Source: Thiobacillus sp. 65-1402 | GTDB taxonomy: Bacteria; Pseudomonadota; Gammaproteobacteria; Burkholderiales; Thiobacillaceae | Length of the DNA stretch: 47,892 nucleotides | Assembly: GCF_001897685.1 (NCBI RefSeq) | Contig: NZ_MKUG01000063.1 | Span: forward strand, 1-47,892 | Reading direction: 5' to 3' | Part shown: one piece after another, positions 17,380 through 26,044 of the stretch | Position numbering within the stretch: position 1 is the stretch's first letter | Layout of the letters: every line of letters starts with the position of its first letter | The notes under the pieces: generated by a model | Databases searched by the model: none | What the model saw: only the letters and a program-made list of their open reading frames with translations | Told to the model about the DNA's origin: nothing | Made by a program: the position numbers and the translations under genes

Positions 17380-17584
17380 ACTCATGTCTTTTGCATCCAA
17401 ATTGAAGTCACAGTTCGTGATCTCAAAACCATCCGGCGCTCCGAAGGCATCATCGGTTGCCAGTTCATTCCAGCCAGGTGGTCACGAGTTGTGACCACCT
17501 GGGTCTTACTACATTGCAGTAGTTGCAGGTCCAGGCACTTCCCTAGTAACTTGCAGCTTGCAACTTGCCACTCATGTCTTTTGC
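17380..17584. repeat. 15 bp direct repeat pair bracketing a segment with a 12 bp palindrome
   Basis: ACTCATGTCTTTTGC occurs at 17380-17394 and again, identically, at 17570-17584. The second copy covers the stop codon of the four-helix-bundle gene. Between them lies a perfect inverted repeat, CCAGGTGGTCAC (17474-17485) and GTGACCACCTGG (17491-17502), with a 5 bp loop and no T-tract on either side. The segment has no credible gene and may be a remnant of an insertion or a duplicated 3' end of the ORFan. Confidence 0.6.
17544..17569. repeat. Heptad-repeat cluster 8 (single arm)
   Basis: Three to four plus-orientation units (TAACTTG, CAGCTTG, CAACTTG) immediately next to the stop codon of the four-helix-bundle gene. 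Confidence 0.75.
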
Positions 17585-17925
17585 GTTCGTATCGTCTGCA
17601 TCAAACCATGAAGCATGCGGGAAATTTCTTCCGCTTCCTTGATCCATGCCATGCCCACTTCGCGTTCGATGTAACCGATATCCATTCCTATATACAATTG
17701 AGTTCGTAACTCACCTGCTGAACCCTTTGCATAGTTCAAGAAGTTGGGCGTTTCCTTTGCTGACTCACGCTCATAACCTTCAGCAATATTTGAAGGAATC
17801 GACAACCCAGCCCGCGTAATCTGATCACGAAACCCAAAATCCTTGAGGTCTCTGAGCGATTTATAAAGATCAGCACTCAGCCGTGCTGACCGCTTCCAAA
17901 CTGCCAGATCCTCAAACCGGGCCAC
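17572..17925 (-). CDS. Four-helix-bundle protein (S23-like, 23S rRNA intervening-sequence protein family)
   Basis: 117 residues from the GTG at 17923-17925, chosen because GGAAGGAAC directly precedes it and the family N-terminus follows (RFEDLAVWKRSARLSADLY). The signatures FRDQITRAGLSIPSNIAEG and ELRTQLYIGMDIGYI are diagnostic. Family members form homopentameric four-helix bundles; some accompany 23S rRNA insertions or diversity-generating retroelements, but most, like this one, stand alone with unknown function. It sits between fcl and gmd, which normally adjoin, and is flanked on both sides by heptad repeats. It looks like an insertion into the fucose operon. Confidence 0.88.
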   Translation of the reverse strand: MARFEDLAVWKRSARLSADLYKSLRDLKDFGFRDQITRAGLSIPSNIAEGYERESAKETPNFLNYAKGSAGELRTQLYIGMDIGYIEREVGMAWIKEAEEISRMLHGLMQTIRTQKT

Positions 17926-17931
17926 GTTCCT

Positions 17932-17962
17932 TCCTTGAAACTTGTAACTTGCCCCTTGTAGC
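17932..17962. repeat. Heptad-repeat cluster 9 (single arm)
   Basis: Four plus-orientation units (CCTTGAA, ACTTGTA, ACTTGCC, CCTTGTA) filling most of the gap between the gmd stop and the four-helix-bundle start. Confidence 0.75.
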
Positions 17963-17969
17963 TGCTTTT

Positions 17970-19055
17970 CTACTCGTGATAATCCATGGCCTTGTAGCCG
18001 TGCTTCTTCACCAGCTCGTCGCGCTCGGCCGCCTTCAGGTCTTCGCGCACCATCTCGGCGACGAGTTCGTCGAAGCTGATCTTCGGCGTCCAGCCGAGCT
18101 TGCTCTTGGCCTTGCTGGGGTCGCCGAGCAGGGTTTCGACTTCGGTGGGACGGAAGTAGCGCGGGTCGACGGCGACGATGCATTTGCCGTGGGCATCAAA
18201 GCCCTTCTCGTCGACGCCCTGGCCTTCCCAGCGGATGTCCATTCCAAGCTCCTTGGCGGCGGCGTTGACGAAGTCCCTGACCGAGTACTGCACGCCGGTG
18301 GCGATGACGAAGTCCTCGGGCTGGTCCTGCTGCAGCATCAGCCACTGCATTTCGACGTAGTCCTTGGCGTGGCCCCAGTCGCGCTTGGCGTCCATGTTGC
18401 CGAGGAACAGGCAATCCTGCAGGCCCAACTTGATTCTGGCCAGCGCGCGGGTGATCTTGCGGGTGACGAAGGTTTCGCCGCGGATCGGGCTTTCGTGGTT
18501 GAACAGGATGCCGTTGCAGGCATACATGCCGTAGGCCTCGCGGTAGTTGACGGTGATCCAGTAGGCATACAGCTTGGCCACCGCGTAGGGGCTGCGCGGG
18601 TAGAAGGGGGTGGTTTCCTTCTGCGGGATTTCCTGCACCAGGCCGTAGAGTTCGCTGGTGCTCGCCTGGTAGAAGCAGGTTTTCTTTTCCAGGCCGAGGA
18701 TGCGGATGGCCTCCAGTATGCGCAGCGCGCCCAGCGCGTCGGAGTTGGCGGTGTATTCGGGCTCCTCGAACGAGACGGCGACGTGGCTCTGCGCGGCGAG
18801 GTTGTAGATTTCGTCGGGCTGCACCTGCTGGATGATGCGGATCAGGCTGGACGAATCGGTGAGGTCGCCGTGGTGCAGGATGAAGCGGCGGCCGGTCTCG
18901 TGCGGGTCCTGATACAGATGGTCGATGCGGTCGGTGTTGAACAGCGAGGTGCGGCGCTTGATGCCGTGCACTTCGTAGCCCTTGCCCAGCAGGAATTCGG
19001 CAAGGTAGGCGCCGTCCTGGCCGGTGACGCCGGTGATGAGTGCTTTTTTGGTCAT
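17970..19055 (-). CDS. gmd: GDP-mannose 4,6-dehydratase
   Basis: 361 residues from the ATG at 19053-19055. This start gives the family N-terminus [20 protein letters not shown], whereas longer in-frame forms add an unrelated leader that overlaps epsI. Motifs: GVTGQDG nucleotide site, [10 protein letters not shown] catalytic Ser/Thr-Glu region, and [10 protein letters not shown] carrying the YxxxK pair. It makes GDP-4-keto-6-deoxymannose, the substrate of Fcl encoded downstream and separated only by the inserted ORFan. Together they give GDP-L-fucose (or GDP-rhamnose with another reductase), pointing to a deoxyhexose in the exopolysaccharide. Confidence 0.96.
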   Translation of the reverse strand: MTKKALITGVTGQDGAYLAEFLLGKGYEVHGIKRRTSLFNTDRIDHLYQDPHETGRRFILHHGDLTDSSSLIRIIQQVQPDEIYNLAAQSHVAVSFEEPEYTANSDALGALRILEAIRILGLEKKTCFYQASTSELYGLVQEIPQKETTPFYPRSPYAVAKLYAYWITVNYREAYGMYACNGILFNHESPIRGETFVTRKITRALARIKLGLQDCLFLGNMDAKRDWGHAKDYVEMQWLMLQQDQPEDFVIATGVQYSVRDFVNAAAKELGMDIRWEGQGVDEKGFDAHGKCIVAVDPRYFRPTEVETLLGDPSKAKSKLGWTPKISFDELVAEMVREDLKAAERDELVKKHGYKAMDYHE

Positions 19056-19104
19056 GGTGTTTCCGTTGCAATGAAGCCAGTGGTTGGATAAGGGTGCAGG
19101 TCGA

Positions 19105-19797
19105 TCAACCGGCCGGGCCGGGGTTGCCGATGATGCGTTCGCGACCGCTCGGCGACATCGCCTTGAGCAGATCGCGGGCAAACATGTCCTGCGTTTGGTA
19201 AGCCTTGGCATCGTCTGCCTGGATGCTCGAAATCCTGAACAGCAAGCCATCCGGAATTTTCCCGGTGAGACCGTATTTTAATTGCTGCAGCTTCCATTTC
19301 AGGCCATTGACGGCAACGGTATCGCCAACGGTTGTCCAATACGTGATCGGTTCGATGCGCTGCCCGTGGGTGGCAACCAGGCGCTTGACCGGAATATCTC
19401 CGGTTCCGGTCGAAAACGTTCCGATCGCGTTTTTCAATATCTGGAATCCCTGCGCGGGATAGCAGACCTCGGGTTTATGCACCGCCATGTTGTCGCTCTG
19501 GTCGCCGCCGTAGGCGATGGACAGCATGATGCGTTCGTTGCGCGGATTGACGTAGGTGCGCGTGAGGGTCTGGTTGTAGATCTTGTTGATGAGCGCTTCC
19601 TGCTCGGGGTTGGCAATCAGCGGAACGATGGTTTGGTCGATTTCCCAGTCGCCGAACTGCTTGGGTATCAGGGTTTCGAGGTCGATCCTGGGGCCGCTGT
19701 CCGCCACTTTGACTGTCGGTTTGAGCGCGAGCGCCATGCCTGCCGCGGCCAGCATGCACAGACCGACAAACAGGTGTTTGAGGCTGATGAGTTTCAT
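19105..19797 (-). CDS. epsI: EpsI family protein, exosortase-associated
   Basis: 230 residues from the ATG at 19795-19797, which has GGAG 6 bp upstream. An N-terminal membrane segment ([17 protein letters not shown]) is followed by the EpsI domain, with [11 protein letters not shown] near the start and [14 protein letters not shown] in the middle. The latter holds the conserved cysteine of the group. EpsI domains follow exosortase genes as separate or fused partners and are required for polysaccharide production in methanolan-type loci. Its mechanism is unknown. It lies 15 bp downstream of the exosortase. Confidence 0.9.
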   Translation of the reverse strand: MKLISLKHLFVGLCMLAAAGMALALKPTVKVADSGPRIDLETLIPKQFGDWEIDQTIVPLIANPEQEALINKIYNQTLTRTYVNPRNERIMLSIAYGGDQSDNMAVHKPEVCYPAQGFQILKNAIGTFSTGTGDIPVKRLVATHGQRIEPITYWTTVGDTVAVNGLKWKLQQLKYGLTGKIPDGLLFRISSIQADDAKAYQTQDMFARDLLKAMSPSGRERIIGNPGPAG

Positions 19798-19812
19798 CCT
19801 TGTCTCCACGAA

Positions 19813-20712
19813 TCAGCCTTGCGCCCGGGCACGCGGGCGGTCGGGGAAGATGAAGCCCAATATCCAGTCCAGCACGAATAAAAACAGCAGGCCGATAACG
19901 AACAGCATGATACCGGCGAAGCCATGCAGGAAGCCCTGCCCCGCCTCGTCTCCCAGGTGATAGGTCACCAGCACCAGCACCATGACGCGCACGATGTTGG
20001 CGGCAAACGCAATCGGCAGAATCGCCGCCATGATGACGAGATTGCGCGCGACGCTGGTGCGCTGCATCAGGTACAGGTACAACAGGCCCATGGCCGACAG
20101 GCTGAACATCGAGTGCAGGCCGGAGCAGGCATCGGCCACCAGCAGCTGGTATTGCCCGACGGTGAGCATGACGCCGCTGCGCGCGATGGGGTAGCCGGCT
20201 GCATACAGCACCTGTTCGGCGATCACCGAAATGTATTGCTTGAGCGGGCCGGTGGCGGCATCCACCACGAATCCCGGCAGCGGAATCATGAACAGCAGGA
20301 AGAACAGCGCGAACCACAGGGCGCGCGCGGCGCGCATGCCCAGCGTGATAAGCAACGCGCCAAGAATGACCGGTATCTGCGAGCCGATTTCAAACAGCAG
20401 GATATCCTGCGAGCGCCCCAACGCATAAGCCAGCAAGCCGAGGATCAGCAGCGTCCAGCCGGTTGCGGCCTCCCCGCGCGTGGGCACGGCGCTGGCGTCG
20501 CGCATGAACACGGCGCGCTGCTGCCAGACCAGATACAGGGCGACCACCAGCACGATGGGGCCGTGGGCATGGTCGTCCGAGTTCCACAGACCGTGCGCGA
20601 GCACCCAGTAGGTCGGCACATACAGCACCAGCAGGCCGAGGACGATCGGCCACCAGGTCTTGAGGGGCGCCAGGGCGTCGAGAACGGAGGCGCGCGGAGC
20701 AAGCGTGTTCAT
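19813..20712 (-). CDS. xrtB: Exosortase B (EpsH-type transmembrane cysteine protease/transpeptidase)
   Basis: 299 residues with about eight membrane spans. The catalytic triad is intact: Cys196 in VADACSGLHS, Arg242 in AANIVRV and His263 in FLHGFAG. Exosortases cut the C-terminal PEP-CTERM tail of exported proteins and are thought to attach the product to a surface glycan. Four PEP-CTERM proteins are encoded 10-15 kb upstream on the same strand. The B-type call rests on its setting between EpsG and EpsI. It lies 4 bp downstream of epsG. Confidence 0.93.
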   Translation of the reverse strand: MNTLAPRASVLDALAPLKTWWPIVLGLLVLYVPTYWVLAHGLWNSDDHAHGPIVLVVALYLVWQQRAVFMRDASAVPTRGEAATGWTLLILGLLAYALGRSQDILLFEIGSQIPVILGALLITLGMRAARALWFALFFLLFMIPLPGFVVDAATGPLKQYISVIAEQVLYAAGYPIARSGVMLTVGQYQLLVADACSGLHSMFSLSAMGLLYLYLMQRTSVARNLVIMAAILPIAFAANIVRVMVLVLVTYHLGDEAGQGFLHGFAGIMLFVIGLLFLFVLDWILGFIFPDRPRARAQG

Positions 20713-20716
20713 GCGT

Positions 20717-21604
20717 TCAATCCAGGACGACGGCGCCCACGACCTGCGCGCCGGAGAGGGTGACCTTTTCCTTCAGCTCGGCCAGCGGGCTGAGGCGGCT
20801 GACGTTGCGGCGGGTGGCGACGAGCATGCCGCCGACGCGCGCTGCGACCAGCTGGAAATCCGAGCTGAGCTGCGCCGGCGCGGTGTCGACCAGGACGATG
20901 TCGTAGCTGGTTTCCAACCCCGACAGCAGGGCGCCGAACGCCGGCCGTGCCAGCAGTTCGGCCGGGTTGGGCGGCGGCGAACCGGCCGACAGCACGGACA
21001 GCGTCTGGAACGGCTTGATGGTGTGCACCTGCAGCGAGGGCACGCGCTCGGCCAGGATGTCGGACAGCCCCATGCCGTTGCCCAGATTGAAGATGTCGTG
21101 CTGGCGCGGCTGCCGCATGTTGGCGTCGATCAGCAAAACCTTGCGCCCCATCTGCGCAAATAGCACCGCCAGGTTGGCGGCCAGGTAGCTCGCGCCTTCG
21201 TCCGCGCGCGCGCTGCCGATCGCCAGCGTCTTGCGGCCATCCTTGAACCAGCGCAGCAGCAGTTCGGAACGCACCGTGCGCAGCGCCTCCGCCTCCTTGC
21301 TGTAGGGCGCGGTGGCGGCGGTCAGTTCGGGACTGAGGCTGGCCTCGGCGGCGGGAATGGTGGGGTATTCGAACTGGTGCGACAAGGCCTGCCGAATGTC
21401 GGCCTCGCTGACCAGGCCGAGCTTTTGCGCGGCTTCGCCGAAGCGCAGATTTTCCTTCTGTTGCAGTTGGAGCACGCGCTCCATGTCCTGCGGCTTGAGC
21501 TTGCCGGCATCCTGCAGCAGCTTGCCGATGTGGGCGTCGGCGCGAATGCCGGTGACCGCCTCGGTGATGCGATCCTGCTCGCTGGTGCTTGTGAGTGAAT
21601 TCAT
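20717..21604 (-). CDS. epsG: EpsG chain-length-determinant tyrosine-kinase-like protein
   Basis: 295 residues. The N-terminal ~70 residues resemble the MshE/GspE N-terminal domain (IGKLLQDAGKLKPQDMERVL). The C-terminal half is a ParA/BY-kinase fold with VLLIDANMRQPRQHDIF (Walker A') and DIVLVDTAPAQ (Walker B). The P-loop reads SARADEGASYLAANLA, without the usual lysine before the Ser/Thr, and there is no tyrosine-rich tail. Kinase activity is therefore doubtful, though a nucleotide switch acting on EpsF remains possible. It is followed 4 bp later by the exosortase gene. Confidence 0.9.
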   Translation of the reverse strand: MNSLTSTSEQDRITEAVTGIRADAHIGKLLQDAGKLKPQDMERVLQLQQKENLRFGEAAQKLGLVSEADIRQALSHQFEYPTIPAAEASLSPELTAATAPYSKEAEALRTVRSELLLRWFKDGRKTLAIGSARADEGASYLAANLAVLFAQMGRKVLLIDANMRQPRQHDIFNLGNGMGLSDILAERVPSLQVHTIKPFQTLSVLSAGSPPPNPAELLARPAFGALLSGLETSYDIVLVDTAPAQLSSDFQLVAARVGGMLVATRRNVSRLSPLAELKEKVTLSGAQVVGAVVLD

Positions 21605-21638
21605 ATGAACCTCGACTTAGCGGTGTGGGTACGATCGC

Positions 21639-23027
21639 TCAGGCCATCGCGGGGCGATTGCGGGCAAACAGGCGGCGCAGGGTTTCGAGCATGCGGCGGT
21701 TTTTCGAAACCTCGGCCAGCACCGGAATCTCCAGTCCGGCGGCGATGTCCTGCCCGGAGCGCACGCGCCGATCCAGCAGTTCGACCAGGAAGCCGACGCC
21801 CACGCCCAGCAGGGTGCCGAGGAACAGCGACAGCAGCACGTTCAGGATCACGCGCGGTTTGGACGGCTGGGTGGGCGCGACCGCGGGATTCAATACGGCA
21901 ATGTCGGTCTGCGTGGACTGCGCTTCCATGCGGCTCTGGCCATAACGCTGCAGGGCCGAATCGTAGATGCGCTGGGCGTTTTCCAGATCGCGCGCCAGCA
22001 GGGCGGCTTCTTCGCGCTGCTGCTTCAGTGCCAGCACCTTGGCCTTTTGCCGTTCGAACGCGCCGGAGAGTTCGCCGAAGCGCTGGCGCGCGGCGCCCGC
22101 GATGGCGCCGACGCCGCGGGTGGCGGTGCTGAGCTCATGGGCGAGCTTGGCCTTGTAGCTGCTCACCTCGGCCTGCAGGCGGATGAAATCGGGATGGTTG
22201 GCGCCCACCCGATTGGCCAGTTCGGCCAGCTTGCCTTCGCCCTGCGCCACTTGCGCCTTGAGGTTCTGCACCACCGGGTTGTTGATGACTTCCGGCAGGC
22301 TGGCGCTGTCGCGCGTGCGCGAACTGGCGTCGAACGACGCCGATTGCGCCGCCACCATCTGCCCGGCCAGGTCGGCCATGCGGCGGGTTTCGACGTCGAG
22401 CCGCTCCTCGGATTCGACGATGCCCTTTTCACGCTGGTAGGCGGTGAGCTTCTGCTGTGCCTGGTCGAGGTTCTGGCGCAGCTGGGTGATCTGCTGGTCG
22501 AACCAGGCCGCGGTTTGCCTGGCCGGCGCCAGGCGCAGGTCGAGGCTGGTTTCGATATAGGACTTGGCGAAAGCGTTGGCCACGATGGCGGCAAAGCGTG
22601 GGTCCGATCCCGTAAAGCCGATGGAAATGATGCTGGATTCGCGCGAGGGCTCGACGTTCAGCTTCTGCAGCAGCAGGTCGCCCAGCCACTGTTCGATGCT
22701 GCCCTCGCCCCGGGCGGCTTCGGCAAACTGCTCGCGGGTGCCGGGGCTGTCCGCCAGCTTCAGTCCGCTCACCACCTTGTTCGCCACCTGGCTGCTTTTG
22801 ATGACGTCGATCTGCGTGGCCATGTAGCCGGGGAACATCTGCGACGGCAGCAACTGGCCGGTGAACGGATCCTTGCTCTTGGAATCGATGATCAGCGTGG
22901 CGGTCGCCGTGTATTCCTTGGGCAGCAATAGACTCACTGCCGCAGTGACTGCAACGGTGAACAGCAGCGTGCCGAGGATGATCCACTTGCGCGCATTCAG
23001 GATCAGCAGGAATTGGGTGAAATTCAT
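21639..23027 (-). CDS. epsF: EpsF chain-length determinant (Wzz/polysaccharide co-polymerase)
   Basis: 462 residues: a Wzz N-terminal domain with a transmembrane segment at about residues 14-35 (RKWIILGTLLFTVAVTAAVS), a long periplasmic coiled-coil region at about 160-390, and a second transmembrane segment near 405-425. This is the PCP-2a layout without a fused kinase, the kinase-like partner being EpsG 34 bp downstream. It controls chain length and couples polymerisation to export through EpsE. Only 11 bp separates it from epsE. Confidence 0.93.
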   Translation of the reverse strand: MNFTQFLLILNARKWIILGTLLFTVAVTAAVSLLLPKEYTATATLIIDSKSKDPFTGQLLPSQMFPGYMATQIDVIKSSQVANKVVSGLKLADSPGTREQFAEAARGEGSIEQWLGDLLLQKLNVEPSRESSIISIGFTGSDPRFAAIVANAFAKSYIETSLDLRLAPARQTAAWFDQQITQLRQNLDQAQQKLTAYQREKGIVESEERLDVETRRMADLAGQMVAAQSASFDASSRTRDSASLPEVINNPVVQNLKAQVAQGEGKLAELANRVGANHPDFIRLQAEVSSYKAKLAHELSTATRGVGAIAGAARQRFGELSGAFERQKAKVLALKQQREEAALLARDLENAQRIYDSALQRYGQSRMEAQSTQTDIAVLNPAVAPTQPSKPRVILNVLLSLFLGTLLGVGVGFLVELLDRRVRSGQDIAAGLEIPVLAEVSKNRRMLETLRRLFARNRPAMA

Positions 23028-23038
23028 GGCGGCGTCCC

Positions 23039-23833
23039 TTAGAACAGGCTTTCCTTGACGTAGATCACGTCGTCCTTTTTTACCGGATCGGCCAGTTGGG
23101 CATCCAGCTGCTGCATCGTCCCGCCGGCGTCGCGGCGCAGGATCCTGATGCCCTTCTGGGTGCCGCGCTGGGTCACCCCGCCGCCCATCGACAGCGCCTG
23201 CACCACGCTCATGTTCTGCTCCAGGCGGAACGCGCCGGGACGCTGCACTTCGCCGTAGATGTAGAACATCGGCTGGCGCGCCACGTTGACGATGTCGCCG
23301 TCCTGCACCAGTTCGTTGCTGGCTTCGCCGCCCGGCCGGAACAGGGCAACGACGTCGATGTCGCGGTATTCGGGCTTGCCGTCGCGGGTGCGCACCAGGG
23401 TGACGGTATCCGAGCCGTCGATGATGATGCCGCCGGCCAGCGCCAGCGCATCGGAGATGCGGCTGACTTTTTCCAGCGTGTACTTGCCGGGCCGGTTGAC
23501 CCGCCCCAGCACCGAGATCTGCTGGCTGCGGTATTGCACCACGTTGAGGGTGACGAAGGGTTCGAGGATGAAGCCGCCCTTGCTGAGGCGCTGCGCGATC
23601 TCGGTTTCGCCCCGCGCGGGGGTGATGCCGGCCAGCTTGACGTCGCCGATCAACGGGAAGGTGATGCTGCCGTTTTCGCCCACGCGCGCCTCGGTGGCGA
23701 GATCGGGCTGGCCGTACACCGTGATGCGCAGCACGTCGCCGGTGCCCATGCGGTAATCGTTATCCGCGCTCCATGCCGGCGCCGCCGCCAGCAACGCACA
23801 CATCACCCAAACACTGCGCCACCATCTCCTCAT
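23039..23833 (-). CDS. epsE: EpsE polysaccharide export outer-membrane protein (Wza/OPX family)
   Basis: 264 residues. A signal peptide (VWVMCALLAAAPAWSA) with no lipobox cysteine is followed by the Poly_export domain (YRMGTGDVLRITVYGQPDL) and two SLBB domains (ISVLGRVNRPGKYTLEKVS; FYIYGEVQRPGAFRLEQNM). It is the periplasmic/outer-membrane part of the export channel. It heads an epsE-F-G-xrtB-epsI run with short gaps. A sigma-54-type motif lies 224 bp upstream. Confidence 0.93.
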   Translation of the reverse strand: MRRWWRSVWVMCALLAAAPAWSADNDYRMGTGDVLRITVYGQPDLATEARVGENGSITFPLIGDVKLAGITPARGETEIAQRLSKGGFILEPFVTLNVVQYRSQQISVLGRVNRPGKYTLEKVSRISDALALAGGIIIDGSDTVTLVRTRDGKPEYRDIDVVALFRPGGEASNELVQDGDIVNVARQPMFYIYGEVQRPGAFRLEQNMSVVQALSMGGGVTQRGTQKGIRILRRDAGGTMQQLDAQLADPVKKDDVIYVKESLF

Positions 23834-24056
23834 CGCTTCTCTCCAATCGGCGGCGGCTGCAAAGGCCGTCCGCTCTTCTGTCCGAATTATTTATGTGCAA
23901 GCAACCCGCTGGGCCGCTTGCCTTTTGCTTCCGCCCGGCCGGCCTGTCCGCCGCTTGCTGCAAACAGGTGGCGTGCAACCGGCCGGCATCGGGTGGCGGA
24001 CATTCTATCCCTGTCCATGGTCAAAACCACCCATCCGCCTTCGCGTCAACCAGGTC

Positions 24057-24072
24057 AGCAAAACCTGTGCCC
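24057..24072 (-). promoter_or_regulatory. Candidate sigma-54 promoter of epsE
   Basis: The minus strand reads GGGCACAGGTTTTGCT. This matches the TGGCAC-N5-TTGCW consensus except at the first base, with exactly 10 bp between the GG and GC. It would leave a leader of about 210 nt before epsE. Confidence 0.55.
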
Positions 24073-24146
24073 AGCGGCCATTGCCGTGCGGCCACCACGA
24101 CAAATCCATCGACCCGCTGCGCAAAGAGCGGGCCTGCTGCCTGCGA

Positions 24147-24170
24147 TTGCCCCCCTCGCGGGGGTGGCAA
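24147..24170. terminator. GC-rich hairpin after epsL (weak terminator candidate)
   Basis: TTGCC and GGCAA arms enclose a C5/G5 stem with a CGC-type loop, 13 bp past the epsL stop. There is no T-tract on the minus strand, so factor-independent termination is uncertain. Confidence 0.35.
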
Positions 24171-24183
24171 ACCAACCGGCGCC

Positions 24184-25365
24184 TTAAAAGTCGGCCCGCA
24201 CGCTGACGAACGCCGATTGAAACGTGTAATCGTTGACAGCCATGTTGGAATCCCGCCGCCCGCTCTGCAGGCCGACATCGATCGTCGCCATGCGCACCGG
24301 CGCATAGCTCAGCGAGATCGAGCCGCTCAGCGTGTCTTCGTCGCGCTGGACGCCGCCAAAGCCGGTGTTGCCCTGAAAGCTGCGGTTCTCGAAACGGCCA
24401 TTGGCGCGCAGGGTGACCTTCGACGTGATCAGCCAGGCCGCGCCCAGGCTGGTTCCGCTATTCAGCTGGTAGCTGGCGTTGATATCGTCCGAGTTCGCGA
24501 TCTCGCGATAGACCGCCCAGGTCAGCATGGTTTTGCCGGTGGGGAAATAATCCGCCGACACGCGCCCGGCCAGGCCGGAAAAGTCGCGCTGCGACAAGGT
24601 ATCGTTCTCGCGCTGGACATAACCGATTTTTGCCCGCGTGATCAGCTTGCCGCCCACGCTCCAGTCGCCCAGCAGGTTGTATTCGGTCAGCGTATAGGCG
24701 CGGTCGACAAACAAGCCGGGCAGCCGGTTGGGGTATTTGCCGTCCACCTGGCGCAGCTGGCCGCGCAGCTTGCTGCCCTTGGGCGTGGTGTAGCCGAGTG
24801 TGGCCGAAACACTCGTATCTTCGTAATCCAGTGTCGCCTGCTGCACGGTGCTGTTACTCGAGGTGGCCGCTGCCGCGCCCAGCCCCGCATGCCAGCGGGG
24901 ATGAAACTGCCAGTCGGCCTGGACAAACTTGTTTTCACGGGTGACCTGGTTGTTGATCAGCAGGCCGACCAAATCGCTGAAGCTGCTCTGGACCACGCTT
25001 TCGGTCGCGCCGATCTGCCCCGACCAGCGGTTGCCCAGCCGCCAGTCCCATTGCAGCTTGTAATCCGAGCCGTCGTAATCCAGGTTGGAATAACGGGAAA
25101 ACCGCACCAGATTCTTGGCCGCGCTGGCGACGACGCGCTGGCGCCCCGGCTGCCAGTCCACGTTCAGCCCGGCACTCAGGACGCCATACTGGTCGGACAA
25201 TTGCGGCACCAACGCATATTCGCTCTTGGCGAGGCGGTACAGATTGCTGTCGTAATAGCGCGCATAGGACACGAACGGCCGCAAGGTGTCGCCCTCCTTC
25301 GCCAGTGCCGGCACGGCCGACCATGCGGCCAGCACCAAACCGGCAAGCGGCAGCGCTCGCCTCAC
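24184..25365 (-). CDS. epsL: EpsL outer-membrane beta-barrel protein of the exopolysaccharide operon
   Basis: 393 residues from the GTG at 25363-25365, which overlaps the CPBP stop as GTGA and has GGAG 8 bp upstream. The signal peptide (LPLAGLVLAAWSAVPALA) is followed by alternating amphipathic strands ending in an aromatic residue (FVSVRADF), the hallmark of an outer-membrane barrel. The opening TLRPFVSYARYYDSNLYRL is typical of EpsL. It is believed to take part in secretion of the polysaccharide through the outer membrane. Confidence 0.9.
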   Translation of the reverse strand: MRRALPLAGLVLAAWSAVPALAKEGDTLRPFVSYARYYDSNLYRLAKSEYALVPQLSDQYGVLSAGLNVDWQPGRQRVVASAAKNLVRFSRYSNLDYDGSDYKLQWDWRLGNRWSGQIGATESVVQSSFSDLVGLLINNQVTRENKFVQADWQFHPRWHAGLGAAAATSSNSTVQQATLDYEDTSVSATLGYTTPKGSKLRGQLRQVDGKYPNRLPGLFVDRAYTLTEYNLLGDWSVGGKLITRAKIGYVQRENDTLSQRDFSGLAGRVSADYFPTGKTMLTWAVYREIANSDDINASYQLNSGTSLGAAWLITSKVTLRANGRFENRSFQGNTGFGGVQRDEDTLSGSISLSYAPVRMATIDVGLQSGRRDSNMAVNDYTFQSAFVSVRADF

Positions 25366-26027
25366 CAGAAGCTCCACTGCCCGGTGGCCACCACATAGGC
25401 CCCCAGCAGGCCGTTGGTGACGGCGTGCGCGACGATGGGCGCCCACAGGTTGCGGGTGCGGATATACAGCCAGCCGTAGGCCAGGCCCGCGACCAGGCCG
25501 GCGAACCATTGCAGGTGCTCGACGGCAAACAGCGCGCTGGCGATGAGCAGCGCCTTGAGGCCGATCTGCGCCGGGTCGAGCGCCATGAAATCGGGCCGCT
25601 GCACCCAGCGCTGCAGGAACGAGCGCCAGAACAGTTCTTCCATCAGCGGCACCACCAGCGCGGCGCCGGCGATGCGGAACGCCACCAGCAGCCAGTCGAT
25701 CTCGCCCGCATCGCTGGTGGGGTTGTAACCCTCGCCCACCTCGCCCATCAGCATCCAGCCGGCGTCGAGATTGACCCACAGCACCAGCACCACGACGCCC
25801 ACCGCCAGCGACAGCAGCAGCTGTCGCAGCGACAGGCCCCAGGTTTTGAGTTCGGCGTAATGCCGCCACAGCACCGCCAGCGCCAGCGCCACCAGCCCCG
25901 CCTTCAGCGGATACAGCCAGCGCACGTCGAAGCCCGGCGCCCAGCCGGGCAGCAGGCCTTCCAGCGCAAGCAGGGCGATATACAGCCCGAACGGCAGGCT
26001 GCGAACGAAGATGGGGGACGTCAGCAC
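25362..26027 (-). CDS. CPBP family intramembrane metalloprotease (PEP-CTERM-locus type)
   Basis: 221 residues with about six to seven membrane spans. The CPBP/Rce1-like motifs are present: EELFWRSFL (EExxxR), AVEHLQWF with the first histidine, and HAVTNGLLG with HxxxN. CAAX-protease-like proteins occur repeatedly in exosortase loci, where their substrate is not known. The start is a GTG with no visible ribosome-binding site, lying 18 bp from heptad cluster 10. The stop overlaps the epsL start, so the two are coupled. Confidence 0.88.
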   Translation of the reverse strand: MLTSPIFVRSLPFGLYIALLALEGLLPGWAPGFDVRWLYPLKAGLVALALAVLWRHYAELKTWGLSLRQLLLSLAVGVVVLVLWVNLDAGWMLMGEVGEGYNPTSDAGEIDWLLVAFRIAGAALVVPLMEELFWRSFLQRWVQRPDFMALDPAQIGLKALLIASALFAVEHLQWFAGLVAGLAYGWLYIRTRNLWAPIVAHAVTNGLLGAYVVATGQWSFW

Positions 26028-26044
26028 GGACGCGAGACCGGTGA

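Larger units (their letters stand above)
23834..24183. other. 350 bp gene-free interval upstream of epsE
   Basis: No credible reading frame. It holds a sigma-54-like promoter (24057-24072, minus strand) and a GC-rich hairpin after the epsL stop (24147-24170). The rest contains no recognisable repeat. Confidence 0.6.

Noticed and set aside
17926..18183. Longer version of the four-helix-bundle protein reaching into gmd
   Set aside because: The extra N-terminus is an Arg-rich shadow of gmd plus translated heptad repeat. The family N-terminus begins at the GTG at 17925.
21639..23027. EpsF as a fused BY-kinase (Wzc type)
   Set aside because: The protein stops shortly after the second membrane helix and has no Walker motifs. 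The kinase-like partner is the separate EpsG.
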